Source: Autumnicola psychrophila | Lineage (GTDB): Bacteria > Bacteroidota > Bacteroidia > Flavobacteriales > Flavobacteriaceae | DNA: 64,000 nt | Assembly: GCF_031846645.1 (NCBI RefSeq) | Contig: NZ_JAVRHN010000013.1 | Coordinates: 49,299 to 113,298, forward strand | Direction: 5' to 3' | Part shown: positions 16,540 to 26,417 of the stretch, piece after piece | Numbering within the stretch: the stretch's first letter is position 1 | Layout: every line of letters starts with the position of its first letter | The notes under the pieces: model-generated | The model's database searches: none | Seen by the model: the letters and a program-made list of their open reading frames with translations, nothing else | Told to the model about the DNA's origin: nothing | Position numbers and translations under genes: made by a program

Positions 16540-17532
16540 TTAATTAATAATCTCTTCTACTTCTTCTTCAGAAAGGTTCAAAAGGCCGGCTTTTGGAAGC
16601 CTTGTTAGCATAGTCTTCCAGTTCTCATCTTCGGCAAAAATCGACTCAAAAACAGGTTTGGCTTCTTCTAAACGACCGCTGTTAGCGAGGGCAATTGCTT
16701 TCCAAAACTTCATTTCCAGATTCTTCGGAAACATTTTTTCGGCAGTTCCATATTCTTTTAATGCTTTATTAATATTTCCCTCCTCCACAGCAAGATCTCC
16801 GCGGTTCATATGTTCGTAGGCGCGGGCAGTTTTAAGCAGTCTTTCCAGTTCCTCTACCGGATTTTGATGATCGTCCACCCTCAGGTCTACTTTTTTGTCT
16901 TCCCAGGAATTCTGTGCTTTTTCAGGTCCCACGACAATCAGGGCAGCAGATTGTTTTCCGCGAATATCCCCCCCGGCATTTTGAGCTGCTTTAAGTACTT
17001 TTAAAACTCTTTCAGCTAAAGGAAGATCTGCATTAAGGTGAAAAGCTTCAGCCATTGCGGGAACAACTTTGTCATTCAGCATCATATTTGCCTGTACAGA
17101 AAAATTTTTTCGGTTGATATGACTTGCAGCTTCTACACAATTTTCACCTGTGAAAGCTGCTGTGTTTCCTTCCATATCTAGAAAAGCAACCTGGCGGAAT
17201 TCCCTTCCTTCATCATTGTTTACAAGCAGTTCCAGTGCTTCATCTGCCGTTATTCCCTGTTCCATGAGCTCCAGGCCTTTTGGACCGTAAGCAGGGTTTA
17301 CGAAAGATTGTGTCGCGACCACACCCACTCCAGATCTTCCCCAGGAAACCAAAGGACCTACAGAAAACCAATGGCTTTGCACACCGACCGCCATCTGACC
17401 GGTAACCGAATCGCGGGCAACAATAGAATAGGTGTGTGCAAAAGCATCCCCGCTGATTTCAGGAGATTGGGCTTTGCTATTTAAAGTTGAAATAATTGCC
17501 ACAGCGGTAAGGAGAAAGACTTTTTTTATCAT
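16540..17532 (-). CDS. Secreted DUF1028 protein with C-terminal TPR-like region
   Basis: The 330-residue protein has a signal peptide (1-21) and then an Ntn-hydrolase-like DUF1028 domain (HTYSIVARDSVTGQMAVGVQS, VVATQSFVNPAYGP, QVAFLDMEGNTAAFTGENC, ANMMLNDKVVPAMAEAF, GGDIRGKQSAALIVV). Residues 235-330 look like two TPR helices pairs (AEKMFPKNLEMKFWKAIALA). The reaction of DUF1028 proteins is unknown; some are tied to peptidoglycan or amino-acid-ester turnover only by context. It shares a strand with the HGQP lipoprotein. Confidence 0.85.
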   Translation of the reverse strand: MIKKVFLLTAVAIISTLNSKAQSPEISGDAFAHTYSIVARDSVTGQMAVGVQSHWFSVGPLVSWGRSGVGVVATQSFVNPAYGPKGLELMEQGITADEALELLVNNDEGREFRQVAFLDMEGNTAAFTGENCVEAASHINRKNFSVQANMMLNDKVVPAMAEAFHLNADLPLAERVLKVLKAAQNAGGDIRGKQSAALIVVGPEKAQNSWEDKKVDLRVDDHQNPVEELERLLKTARAYEHMNRGDLAVEEGNINKALKEYGTAEKMFPKNLEMKFWKAIALANSGRLEEAKPVFESIFAEDENWKTMLTRLPKAGLLNLSEEEVEEIIN

Positions 17533-17577
17533 TCAACAATTTTTTAAAGCTAAATATAACTAAACTCTGCTGAATTT

Positions 17578-18276
17578 TCAGAAAGTATGATGCAGGCTAA
17601 GCTGAATCTGCCCTTTGCTAATCGCATCTGTAGTCTGGGTCATATAACCGGCCTGTAATCTAAGGTTGTCTTTTATAGCATAACCCAGCGCAGAATAAAA
17701 CCGGTTGCGATCAAAAAGTTCTACATTGCGGCCATCTCCTATCTCGCGTTCCCCGTTAATAAATATCTCATTATAAAGAGCAAGATAAATCGCATTTTTA
17801 CTGAGATTATTCTGGTTTAAAGGAACATTTAAAAATATATTGTAGCGGTAACGTGTTCTAAAATCCTGGTTTTCTACCCAGCGTTGCTCGTACCTAAAAC
17901 GGTGAGCCAGGTAGAGACGGCTGCCTACTTGATGTGGAAGCATGGCTTCCTGGTAAATTCTGCTTTCACCTGAAGTTTCGTTGCTGTCGCCAAATTCCCC
18001 CGAGGTGATATTCCCGTAACCCAGGGTAAATTTTACATCTGCATTTTCAGGAGCATAGGTGAGTCCGCCACGAATAAGTAATTGTTCCAAATCACCTCCC
18101 AGGTTCCAGTTACGGTACTGTACATCGCCCTGAATTCCCCATTGGCTATCACCAAAAGTAGTGTTCCAGAAATACATGTACCATGCGCCGGTTTTATCTC
18201 CATCAACCTGGGCAGAAGCATTAAGATTAAGTAAAAATAGAAACGGAATTAAAATTAAAGTGTGCTTTTTGAACAT
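17578..18276 (-). CDS. Outer-membrane DUF2490 beta-barrel protein
   Basis: I choose ATG 18276 (MFKKHTLILIPFLFLLNLNASAQ), which gives a clean signal peptide; ATG 18294 is also in frame. The 232-residue protein has the DUF2490 pattern: GAWYMYFWNTTF, QWGIQGDVQYRNW, alternating amphipathic strands, and a final aromatic residue (SLHHTF) as expected for a Bam-assembled barrel. Function unknown. Confidence 0.82.
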   Translation of the reverse strand: MFKKHTLILIPFLFLLNLNASAQVDGDKTGAWYMYFWNTTFGDSQWGIQGDVQYRNWNLGGDLEQLLIRGGLTYAPENADVKFTLGYGNITSGEFGDSNETSGESRIYQEAMLPHQVGSRLYLAHRFRYEQRWVENQDFRTRYRYNIFLNVPLNQNNLSKNAIYLALYNEIFINGEREIGDGRNVELFDRNRFYSALGYAIKDNLRLQAGYMTQTTDAISKGQIQLSLHHTF

Positions 18277-18321
18277 TTTCAGCTTTTCCTGCAAATATAT
18301 AAGGGTTTATCGAAAAAAAAG

Positions 18322-18633
18322 TTATTTGTTCCTTTCAATCTTTTGAACATTGAGAAATTCCGGCCCGTTTTCTACAGGATATCCTTTTATTTTTTCTGCG
18401 GAAATTTTCACAGTTTCACCTTCGTATTTAGAAAGATCGATATTGGTGCTTTTAAGGGCATAACTTTTTTCTTCGGAAGTCAAAGTATGCGTTCCATATT
18501 GGTAGGAAGTTATTCCTGAAGCCTGAACTACACCGGTAATTCGCAGAAGCGTGGAACCATTGCCGGTAGTGCTGCTACATGCGGAAGTAAAAAAGAATAA
18601 CACACCTGCTGTAATTATGGTTAATACTTTCAT
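18322..18633 (-). CDS. Small lipoprotein of unknown function
   Basis: The 103-residue protein has a lipobox (FFTSACSS, Cys19), then a small beta-rich domain that reads like an OB or DUF-type fold (LLRITGVVQASGITSYQYGTHTL; YEGETVKISAEKIKGYPV). I do not recognise the family. It precedes the DUF2490 gene by 45 bp on the same strand. Confidence 0.75.
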   Translation of the reverse strand: MKVLTIITAGVLFFFTSACSSTTGNGSTLLRITGVVQASGITSYQYGTHTLTSEEKSYALKSTNIDLSKYEGETVKISAEKIKGYPVENGPEFLNVQKIERNK

Positions 18634-18721
18634 TGCTTATTTCGTTTGATCTAAAATAACTAAGATTTTTAAAAATGTGTAAGATTTAAGTCTTGAATGG
18701 ATGTATTTCTGAAAACATTAT

Positions 18722-18729
18722 TATTTTTG
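18722..18729 (+). promoter_or_regulatory. -7 box of the tRNA-Arg promoter
   Basis: TATTTTTG fits TAnnTTTG and lies 11 bases before the tRNA. The -33 element is not clear. Confidence 0.5.
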
Positions 18730-18740
18730 TGCTCCATTTA

Positions 18741-18812
18741 GGCCTCGTAGTTCAATGGATAGAATAGAAGTTTCCTAAACTTTAGATCCAAGTTCGATTC
18801 TTGGCGAGGCTA
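18741..18812 (+). tRNA. tRNA-Arg (anticodon CCT)
   Basis: A full cloverleaf is readable: acceptor GGCCTCG with CGAGGCT, anticodon loop TTCCTAA, T arm CCAAG-TTCGATT-CTTGG. The CCA end is not encoded, as is usual in Bacteroidota. Confidence 0.95.
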
Positions 18813-18835
18813 CTTGTAACATTTAAATAAATACG

Positions 18836-18870
18836 ACCCTGTTAATTTTAACATTTTCAGGGTTTTTTTT
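18836..18870 (+). terminator. Terminator after tRNA-Arg
   Basis: ACCCTG and CAGGGT form a stem around a long AT-rich loop, followed by a run of eight T's. Confidence 0.65.
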
Positions 18871-19286
18871 GTTTTTCGGCTTTAGTTGATATCACTTAAA
18901 GAGTTCACAAATCGTCAACAATTTTGACTTTGTGGATATCCCAATAGCTCATCATTTTCAGTAGCCTTTTATCATCAGGTGAACTTTAATTCTTTTAAAC
19001 TCGAGCAAATAAACTAGTCAGCTGAATGTGCGTTTTGGTATATATTTGCATTAATTGAAATGTAGATTTAACGGCTTTTATATCAGGCAGGGAGGCAAAA
19101 TTTATTATTTATAGAGCCTTCTTCCATTGCTCTCACCTCTTGAAGTTCATAAAAATTAATAAAGTTCTTAAAAGATAAAAAAACAAAAAAATAAAATTCA
19201 TTACCGTATGGTATTTCTTTATATAAGGTTATTTTAGAAATACTTAAATGGTTCTATTTCAATTGTTATAAAACATTGACTACTAC
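18871..19286. other. AT-rich upstream region of the chemotaxis-like hybrid kinase gene
   Basis: There is no gene here. AT content rises sharply at 19150-19270. I found no clear operator. Confidence 0.5.
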
Positions 19287-22200
19287 ATGTCTCAGGAAAA
19301 TAAAAAATCAAGTATTGAAAGCTTAAAAAGGTCTGAAAATAATTTTCCTGTGGTTGGCATAGGTGCATCTGCCGGGGGTTTAGCTGCATTTAAGGAATTT
19401 ATCCAGGCGATCCCGAAGGATTCGGGAATGGCTTATGTGCTGGTGCAACATCTGGACCCGAATCATGAAAGTCTGCTGCCGGAATTACTCCAGAAATGTT
19501 CTGAGCTGCCCATCCTTGAGATTTCCAATGATCTCACGGTAAAATCAGATCATATTTATATCATTCCCACCAATAAAATGCTGATGTCCAATGACGGGAA
19601 ACTGGAGCTTAGCCCGAGACCTCAGAAAGCTGGCGCTGTAAAGAATTTGCCCATTGATCTTTTTTTTAAATCCCTGGCAGAAGTACATCAGGAACAATCA
19701 ATTGGCGTAATCCTTACAGGAAACGGAGCCGATGGGACAGCGGGGTTCAGAGCGATAAAAAATAATGGCGGGATAACCTTTGCCCAAAGTGAAGACACTG
19801 CCGAATATCCATCTATGCCCCGTTGCGCAATTGAGGAAGGTGTTGTTGATTTTATTCTTTCCCCGCGGGAGATGCCGGCTAAGATCCTGGAGGTTGTTGA
19901 AAATTTCTACGGAATTAACGGTAATGAAAAACAGCTGGAGAACGAAGATGTAGATGTTTATAAACAAATACTCGCCTTACTGCGCATAAGAAAGGGAATC
20001 GATTTTACTTATTACAAGCAAACCACCATACGCCGGAGGATTTTACGCAGAATGGCACTAAGCGGCAAAAAGGAACCGGCAGATTACCTGAAATTTTTAC
20101 GGGAGCATAAACATGAACAAGGTGTATTGCAACAGGATCTCCTGATCCCGGTGACTGAATTTTTCAGGGATGAGGAGATCTTTAACAGGTTGTCCAGCAC
20201 TGTCTTTCCAAAAATTTTGAAGGACAAAAGTAGAGAAGAGGCTGTGCGAATTTGGGTGGCAGGCTGTAGTACAGGACAGGAAGTATATAGTATCGCAATA
20301 TGCCTGCATGAGTTTATGGAGGAGAATAAAAGTAGTGCGAAGGTACAGATTTTTGGTACAGATATTAGTGATCCCGCAATAGGCAAAGCCCGGAACGGAA
20401 TCTATAAAAAATCTGAAATGGAGAACCTGAGTCCGCAAAGGGTGGACCGCTTTTTTAACAAAGTGGACAGCAAATACCAGATTAAAAAAGAGGTGCGTGA
20501 AATGTGCATTTTCTCCCTCCATAATTTTCTTAAAGATCCACCTTTTGGAAAAATGGATATTATCGCCTGCCGTAATGTACTTATTTATTTACAGCCCTAC
20601 CTTCAGAAGAAAGCACTCACTACGTTTCATTATGCACTAAATATAAATGGTTACCTCTTGTTGGGGAAATCTGAAACTACCGGGAATGCCCCCGATCTTT
20701 TTATTCCGTCAGAAAAAAATCATAAAATATTTAAGCCCAGGGAGCGGCCGGGAAAATTTATGCAGGTAGCTTCCCAGCGCAAAGAAGAAAATTTTCGTGA
20801 ATTCAGCAGAAATAGAAAAGCAGAAAATGCCCAAACAGATTTCCAGCGGACTGCAGATGAAGTTATTCTAAGCCGGTACACTCCTGCGGGCGTCGTAATA
20901 GATGAGGCTATGGACATAGTTCACTTTCGCGGTCGTACCGGAATATATCTGGAACCACAGTCGGGCAAGCCTAATCTAAACCTATTGAGAATGGCTAAAC
21001 CGGGCCTCTCTTTTGAACTGCGAAGTATTATTCACCACGCCAAAAAAGAGAATGAATCGGTTATAAGAGAAAATATCCCTATACCTGAAGGAAATGGCCA
21101 ACGCATCATTTCTATTGAAGCTATTCCTTTGCCCAACCTGGCAGAACCTTATTATCTGGTCCTCTTTCATGATCCCTTAGCCCAACCCGTAGTTTCAGGA
21201 TACAGAAAGGTTGTGGAAAAGATTTCTTCTGAAGAACCCAAAGAAGATGAAAAGGACCTGCTCATATACCAGCTTGAAAAAGAACTGGCACAGGCCCGGG
21301 AAGATATGCGCAGTATTACTGAAGACCAGGAGGCCACGAATGAAGAATTGCAAAGTGCAAATGAGGAATTGCAGAGCGGAAGCGAAGAACTTCAAACCCT
21401 GAATGAAGAACTGGAAACGAGCAAAGAGGAGCTACAAAGCACCAACGAGGAACTTACCAGCCTTAACCAGGAATTGCTGAGCATGAATAAAAATCTCACC
21501 ACCGCCCGTAATTTTGCAGTAGATATTTTTCAAACAGTTAGAGAGCCATGGCTTGTACTTGACAGTAATCTTAGGATTAAATCTGCTAATAATGTGTTTT
21601 ACAAAACCTTTAGAACCTCTGAGGCAGAAATTGAGAACAAATCTGTTTTAAACCTGGGCAGGAAAGAAGGAAGCCTGTTTGAAATGGAGGGATTGCTGAA
21701 GAAGGTCCTGACCGAGAAATCTGTTATTTCTAATTACGAGATTACCCGGGAATTCCCTGTAATTGGTGAGCGTACTATGCTGATTAATGCCCGCGAAATA
21801 GTAAGAGAAGAAGGTGGAGAAAAATTGATCCTGCTGGTATTTGGGGATATTACAGATAAAAAACTGGTGGAAAAATCCCTTGAGAAGAGCGAAATTAAAT
21901 TCAAGCTCCTGGTAGAAACACTGCCGCAGCTCATCTGGATAGCGGATGCAACAGGACAACCGGAATTTTTTAATGCTAAATGGAAAGAGTTTACAGGGGC
22001 AACAGATGCAGACATCGAGGGTGACCGGTGGCAAGATTTTGTGCACCCTAACGATCGGCAGAGGGTTTCTGAACATTGGAGCAAGTGCGTAAAAACAGGG
22101 GAACCTTTTTCTATCGAATATAACCTGAAAGATAAAGAGGGCAATTATAATTGGTTTCTGGCAAAGGCCCTGCCGCTGTTTAGCACAGATGGGGAGATTA

Positions 22201-23333
22201 TGAAATGGTTTGGCTCCAATACGAATATCCAAATCCATAAAGAGGCCGAAAATGCCTTAATAAGGAGTAGCTCTCAATTCCGTCAGTTTACTGAGTTCAT
22301 GCCAGAGAAGGTTTCAAATGCAGATCCATCAGGAAAAGTTATTTATTTTAATAAGAGCTGGGAGAATTACTCGGGATGGACCAGGGAAGAACTGGTTGAA
22401 AAAGGATGGGCAAATCTTGTGCATCCCGATGATGTTAAGAATAGTATTGAAAAGTGGAATAAAAGTGTATCGACAGGAGAAGAACTGGAACTGGAAATGA
22501 GATTGCGGGATCGACAAGGGGAATACAGGTGGCACATGACCCGGGCAATTGCTATTAAAGATGAAGAAGGAAACGTAAAACAGTGGATTGGAGCAACCAC
22601 AGAGATTGAGAAGTTTAAAGAAGAAGAACGACGAAAAGAAGGTTTTCTCCAGCTGGTGAGTCATGAACTTAAAACACCGGTTACCTCTATAAAAGGATAT
22701 GTCCAATTATTGCTCAATATGCTGCAACAGGAAAATAAAACGCTGGAATCGTTGCCTCTTGAACCTTCCTTAAAGCGTATTGATGAACAGATTATACGGC
22801 TTACCAGGCTTATCTCAGAAATGCTTGACATTTCAAGAATAGAGGAAAATAAGCTGGACCTAAGGAAGGAGACTTTTGATATTAATGAGTTTGTTGAAGA
22901 AACGGTACAGGATATACTACGTACAGAAATTGACCATCAAATTAATATTCAGCACGAGTTCAAATGCAAAATTAAGGCAGATAAGGACAGGATAGGCCAG
23001 GTTTTGATTAACCTGATTACTAATGCAGTAAAGTATTCGCCTGATAATAAGGAAATTGAAATACTGCTTTTTGAATCAGAAGATCATAAAGCAGCCATAA
23101 GTATTTCAGATAAAGGAATTGGTATTTCTAAAAGGGATCAAAAGGAAATATTTAAAAGATTTCACCGCGTGGAAGGCAAAAATGAAGATACATATGCGGG
23201 ACTTGGTATAGGATTATTCCTGGCACAAGAAATTTTGGAACGGCATGGCGGCAGTTTAACTGTAGAAAGTGAACTGGGACAGGGCTCAATATTTACTTTT
23301 ACCCTTCCTTATGATGCTGAAAATTGTTCCTGA
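19287..23333 (+). CDS. Hybrid CheB methylesterase-CheR methyltransferase-PAS-histidine kinase
   Basis: This 1348-residue protein joins five parts. (1) CheB methylesterase (about 20-205) with the triad Ser29 (GASAGG), His55 and Asp149 (GNGADG). (2) CheR methyltransferase (about 220-480) with WVAGCSTGQE and ACRNVLIYL. (3) A long coiled coil (about 640-725) of ELQ/ELE heptads. (4) Three PAS/PAC units (about 730-1110). (5) HisKA with phospho-His1126 in SHELKTP and a HATPase domain (NLITNAVKYS, DKGIGI, GLGIGL). There is no receiver domain on the CheB part and no output domain. Such fusions are known in bacteria lacking flagella and are thought to sense through reversible methylation. The partner regulator is not encoded nearby. 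Confidence 0.93.
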   Translation: MSQENKKSSIESLKRSENNFPVVGIGASAGGLAAFKEFIQAIPKDSGMAYVLVQHLDPNHESLLPELLQKCSELPILEISNDLTVKSDHIYIIPTNKMLMSNDGKLELSPRPQKAGAVKNLPIDLFFKSLAEVHQEQSIGVILTGNGADGTAGFRAIKNNGGITFAQSEDTAEYPSMPRCAIEEGVVDFILSPREMPAKILEVVENFYGINGNEKQLENEDVDVYKQILALLRIRKGIDFTYYKQTTIRRRILRRMALSGKKEPADYLKFLREHKHEQGVLQQDLLIPVTEFFRDEEIFNRLSSTVFPKILKDKSREEAVRIWVAGCSTGQEVYSIAICLHEFMEENKSSAKVQIFGTDISDPAIGKARNGIYKKSEMENLSPQRVDRFFNKVDSKYQIKKEVREMCIFSLHNFLKDPPFGKMDIIACRNVLIYLQPYLQKKALTTFHYALNINGYLLLGKSETTGNAPDLFIPSEKNHKIFKPRERPGKFMQVASQRKEENFREFSRNRKAENAQTDFQRTADEVILSRYTPAGVVIDEAMDIVHFRGRTGIYLEPQSGKPNLNLLRMAKPGLSFELRSIIHHAKKENESVIRENIPIPEGNGQRIISIEAIPLPNLAEPYYLVLFHDPLAQPVVSGYRKVVEKISSEEPKEDEKDLLIYQLEKELAQAREDMRSITEDQEATNEELQSANEELQSGSEELQTLNEELETSKEELQSTNEELTSLNQELLSMNKNLTTARNFAVDIFQTVREPWLVLDSNLRIKSANNVFYKTFRTSEAEIENKSVLNLGRKEGSLFEMEGLLKKVLTEKSVISNYEITREFPVIGERTMLINAREIVREEGGEKLILLVFGDITDKKLVEKSLEKSEIKFKLLVETLPQLIWIADATGQPEFFNAKWKEFTGATDADIEGDRWQDFVHPNDRQRVSEHWSKCVKTGEPFSIEYNLKDKEGNYNWFLAKALPLFSTDGEIMKWFGSNTNIQIHKEAENALIRSSSQFRQFTEFMPEKVSNADPSGKVIYFNKSWENYSGWTREELVEKGWANLVHPDDVKNSIEKWNKSVSTGEELELEMRLRDRQGEYRWHMTRAIAIKDEEGNVKQWIGATTEIEKFKEEERRKEGFLQLVSHELKTPVTSIKGYVQLLLNMLQQENKTLESLPLEPSLKRIDEQIIRLTRLISEMLDISRIEENKLDLRKETFDINEFVEETVQDILRTEIDHQINIQHEFKCKIKADKDRIGQVLINLITNAVKYSPDNKEIEILLFESEDHKAAISISDKGIGISKRDQKEIFKRFHRVEGKNEDTYAGLGIGLFLAQEILERHGGSLTVESELGQGSIFTFTLPYDAENCS

Positions 23334-23397
23334 TTATGTGGAGTGAGTAGTGAAAAGTAAATTCACGTTGAAATTGGTTTAAAAACTTAAAATTAAG

Positions 23398-23480
23398 TAG
23401 CTCCCATTTTTTCAAGGGGAGGTGGCCGTAGGCCGGAGGGGTTAAATTTGCAGTGATGCAGTGATTCCGTGAAGGAGTGA
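23398..23480. repeat. Composite of genome-scattered repeats between convergent genes
   Basis: A C/G-rich imperfect inverted repeat (CTCCCATTTTTTCAAGGGGAG at 23402-23422, then GGCCGTAGGCC at 23425-23435) is followed by short direct repeats built on AGTGAATAGTGAAAAGTGA; a related copy (GTGAGTAGTGAAAAGTAA) lies at 23343-23360. Such sequences are typical non-coding repeats of Flavobacteriia. Confidence 0.55.
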
Positions 23481-23565
23481 ATAGTGAAAAGTGAAGAGCA
23501 AATGGGCCACATTGAGCCTGTCGAGATGCTTTTTAATAAAATCAAATGCGTCTCGTTTCATTTAA

Positions 23566-23589
23566 TGTCGATAATTGCCATTTTTGAGG
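23566..23589 (+). repeat. Dispersed hairpin repeat, copy 2
   Basis: It carries the exact core CGATAATTGCCA followed by TTTTTGAGG. It lies in the gap between the two convergent CheB-type genes. Confidence 0.65.
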
Positions 23590-23620
23590 TCCTCCTAATT
23601 TCTTCGGAAATAAAAAGTAT

Positions 23621-24664
23621 TTACTCTTCAGTAGGAGGGGATTTGTGGAGGTCTTCATTTAAAAGCTTGAGAAGAGATTTGAAACGGTCTATATGCTTCC
23701 TTACTTCATTCAGTCGGTTTTCATGAAATTCAGAAAGTTTAAAATCTCCATCTGTATTTTCACGCTTTGCCATTAACAGGAGAAGATTTTCTTTTTCTTC
23801 CAGCATACGTATGGAAACCCAAATAGATTCTTCGATTTTCTTATCCTGCAGGTCATGCAGGATCTTTTCAGTAAACACATGTCCTGTGTGGCATCTGTAG
23901 CGGTTTAGAGGATCATTTTTTAGAGCCCATAATCCACCTCCGCAGTCGGGACAGACAAAATCGCTGTGATCTGCAATCTTCTTGATTTCATTAATATCAC
24001 TCATCATTTGTTCGGTTAAATTTGCTTCGATGCGAATTTCATGCGGAACAGGTTTTTCCGAAGGAAGCGGCTGGGTTAGAATATTGTTTATAATAGCCGG
24101 AATTTCTTTCAGCTTTGCCTGAAAATCTACTTTTATTTTATTGAGCACACTGCGGGGCATATCCGAAAATTGTGCTTCCATAGGATCCTGGATAATACAA
24201 AGTCCGCCGCAGCGTTTTATTGCAGACATTCCCGAGGTACCATCTTCAAACAAACCTGTAAGGATAATGCCGATTGTCCTGTGACCGTAATTTACAGCGG
24301 CAGATCTAAAAAGCACATCAATAGAAGGGCGGTACTTATTTTCATGTGGACCTGAGGTTAAAAGCAACCTATCATTCTTTACCAATAATTGATGCTCTGG
24401 CGGGGCAACATATAAATGGCCTTTTTTTAAAGACATTCCGTTTATGGCAACTCCGCAATTTAACCCTGTATTTTTCTGAAAACTGTTCGCAATATGTTGG
24501 CTATTGGATTTTTTCGACACATGGATAACTACCATAACTGCCACATCCATATCTGCTGAAAGTCCTGATATTACTTCATTTATTGCGGGCAAGCCACCTG
24601 CCGATGCACCAATAACGATAATATTTCTGATTCCGCTCACGTTTTCTTTGCTGTTTGCAACCAT
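23621..24664 (-). CDS. Stand-alone CheB-type protein-glutamate methylesterase with zinc-ribbon-like tail
   Basis: I choose ATG 24664 (MVANSKENVSGIRN); TTG 24673 is in frame. The 347-residue protein has the CheB catalytic domain (Ser21 in GASAGG, His48, Asp in LTGLFEDGTSGM) but no receiver domain. The C-terminal third carries CPDCGGGLW and YRCHTGHVFTE, a possible Zn-binding CxxC...CxxH pair, then a coiled-coil-like helix. It faces the CheB-CheR-kinase hybrid tail to tail and may act on the same unknown receptor. Confidence 0.88.
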   Translation of the reverse strand: MVANSKENVSGIRNIIVIGASAGGLPAINEVISGLSADMDVAVMVVIHVSKKSNSQHIANSFQKNTGLNCGVAINGMSLKKGHLYVAPPEHQLLVKNDRLLLTSGPHENKYRPSIDVLFRSAAVNYGHRTIGIILTGLFEDGTSGMSAIKRCGGLCIIQDPMEAQFSDMPRSVLNKIKVDFQAKLKEIPAIINNILTQPLPSEKPVPHEIRIEANLTEQMMSDINEIKKIADHSDFVCPDCGGGLWALKNDPLNRYRCHTGHVFTEKILHDLQDKKIEESIWVSIRMLEEKENLLLLMAKRENTDGDFKLSEFHENRLNEVRKHIDRFKSLLKLLNEDLHKSPPTEE

Positions 24665-24909
24665 TTTTTCCAATCCTGATAAACTGTTGAGGTTATCCTT
24701 ACAAGTTACTATTTAGGTTTTAAAAGGATTTTTAATGAATCGTAAAATTTTGCCAATCTTGTTAATTCCTTTATAGAGTAATGAGCAGCAGGTTTATGAT
24801 TTAAGGAGAGCGTGCAAAGTATGTTTTCTAAAAGCCATGTCTAAGCTTTTCTCTTTTTAAAATTTGATCATTTTTCAATGGATAGAACTTGGTGATAGGG
24901 ACTTACCTA

Positions 24910-26208
24910 TTAGAGCTTTTTGTTGTTATGCAAAGCAGTTATTTTTTTTAAAATAGTAGACAGGATTAAACTAAAAAGCACAAAGCCAATAAAAATGATA
25001 AATCCCGGTTGCAGGGATGTTTTATTGGTCGAAATGCTTACGAGCGATTCTGTGTCCCTATTCACGTTGGAAAGCTGGTGATCCAGGATTCCCTGGAAAC
25101 CGATATAAGCCATAAATATAGCGATCACATAAACGTCTGCCATGCTCCATTTTCCCGATTTAAAAGCGAAGAATTTGAGAATATTATTCTTCCTTAATTT
25201 TTCATTTCCGGCGAGGTAGATTTGAGTGGAAAGGAGTTTGGCAACAGGAAAAACAATGCTAAAAATAAGAATTAGGATTCCTACGAGAAATGAATCCACT
25301 TTTCCATTAGCAAATAAAATATCGATAACCTGCAGGATACTTTTACTTTGAAAGAAAATCACCTGATCATTAAAAACGATATGTTCGCCTATCAGCTGGA
25401 AATTCACTTGTTGAAAACGAGCATCTATTTCTATCATAGGAGCTGTAATACCCGAAAAAAGCACCACCAGTGATACCAGTACCGAGACTATGAAAAGTGG
25501 GGTATGTAGCGGTTTCTGATTTCTGAGTAGCCACCAGAGCAAGAGGAAAGCCATAATTACGCCAAGCAGGATATAGGTATGAAAGTAGGTTTGCTCTTCC
25601 AGCATTATAAGTTCTCCTGAAGTTTTTTCGTTAAAACCTTTCAGGTCAGCTACTTCGTATTTATTAAAAAGGGCTTCTAATCGTTGGACGGCAGCTTCAG
25701 AATTGTCATGAGTAAGATCACTATACTCCTGTAGCTTACTTTTAATAACAAACTTTAGCGCTTCCTTGTTCTCCGGTTTCTGAATTTCATCAACAATGGT
25801 TTGGGCAAACATAGGTACTAATGCCCTTATCTTTTCCTCGGGAACCAATGTTCTTACCGCAAATTTGCGTAGTTTTCCTTTTAAGGTCTTTTGCTTCAGG
25901 TTCATTAAGCTGTCTCCTTTGTCGATCCCGGCGGTAAGAATATTTTCCACCTGAAGAACCAAAGTATCTTCCTGTTCGGCGGTGAACTCAAATTCGTCAA
26001 TACGGTTCAGGACCATATTGGTTAAATGATCCCTCCAGATATTTACAGATAAAATTCCGTGGGTAATGCTGTTAAGTTCGCTGTAGTCCTTTTTGATTTC
26101 GGCAGCTTCCGAAGAATATCTATAGACCTGAAAGCTGCTCCATCCCGCTAAGGCGAGAAGGCTACCTGTAAAACATATCAGAAGGACACGCTGTAAAAAT
26201 TTTGACAT
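24910..26208 (-). CDS. PqiA-like inner-membrane protein with large N-terminal periplasmic domain
   Basis: I choose ATG 26208 (MSKFLQRV); GTG 26211 precedes it directly. The 432-residue protein has one helix at about 8-27, a hydrophilic helical region of about 180 residues, then five or so helices with the PqiA-type block SGITAPMIEIDAR, SIVFPVAKLLSTQIYLAG and KWSMADVYVIAIFMAYIGF. PqiA proteins belong to MCE-type lipid-transfer systems in Gram-negatives; the cytoplasmic zinc ribbon of PqiA is absent. No MCE-domain gene is next to it. Confidence 0.82.
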   Translation of the reverse strand: MSKFLQRVLLICFTGSLLALAGWSSFQVYRYSSEAAEIKKDYSELNSITHGILSVNIWRDHLTNMVLNRIDEFEFTAEQEDTLVLQVENILTAGIDKGDSLMNLKQKTLKGKLRKFAVRTLVPEEKIRALVPMFAQTIVDEIQKPENKEALKFVIKSKLQEYSDLTHDNSEAAVQRLEALFNKYEVADLKGFNEKTSGELIMLEEQTYFHTYILLGVIMAFLLLWWLLRNQKPLHTPLFIVSVLVSLVVLFSGITAPMIEIDARFQQVNFQLIGEHIVFNDQVIFFQSKSILQVIDILFANGKVDSFLVGILILIFSIVFPVAKLLSTQIYLAGNEKLRKNNILKFFAFKSGKWSMADVYVIAIFMAYIGFQGILDHQLSNVNRDTESLVSISTNKTSLQPGFIIFIGFVLFSLILSTILKKITALHNNKKL

Positions 26209-26417
26209 CACGCACGAGATTAATCTTATAAATGTAATCCTTTAATTCTGATAAAATCATGTCTATTTATAGTAGTAAATTCACTCCATTTTTTTTTAGC
26301 AGAAAGCATCATTGTCCAGGATTCAAAACATTGTTCTAAGAAAATATTTTTTATTCTTTATTTCTTAGTAAAATAACCGGGAGATATTTACTTTCATCCG
26401 CTCAAAAAAGTAGTAGT

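Noticed and set aside
21648..22238. Open frames on the strand opposite the hybrid kinase gene (up to 196 codons), and similar ones opposite other genes
   Set aside because: They are antisense to a clearly coding gene, lack recognisable domains and have rare-residue-rich composition.
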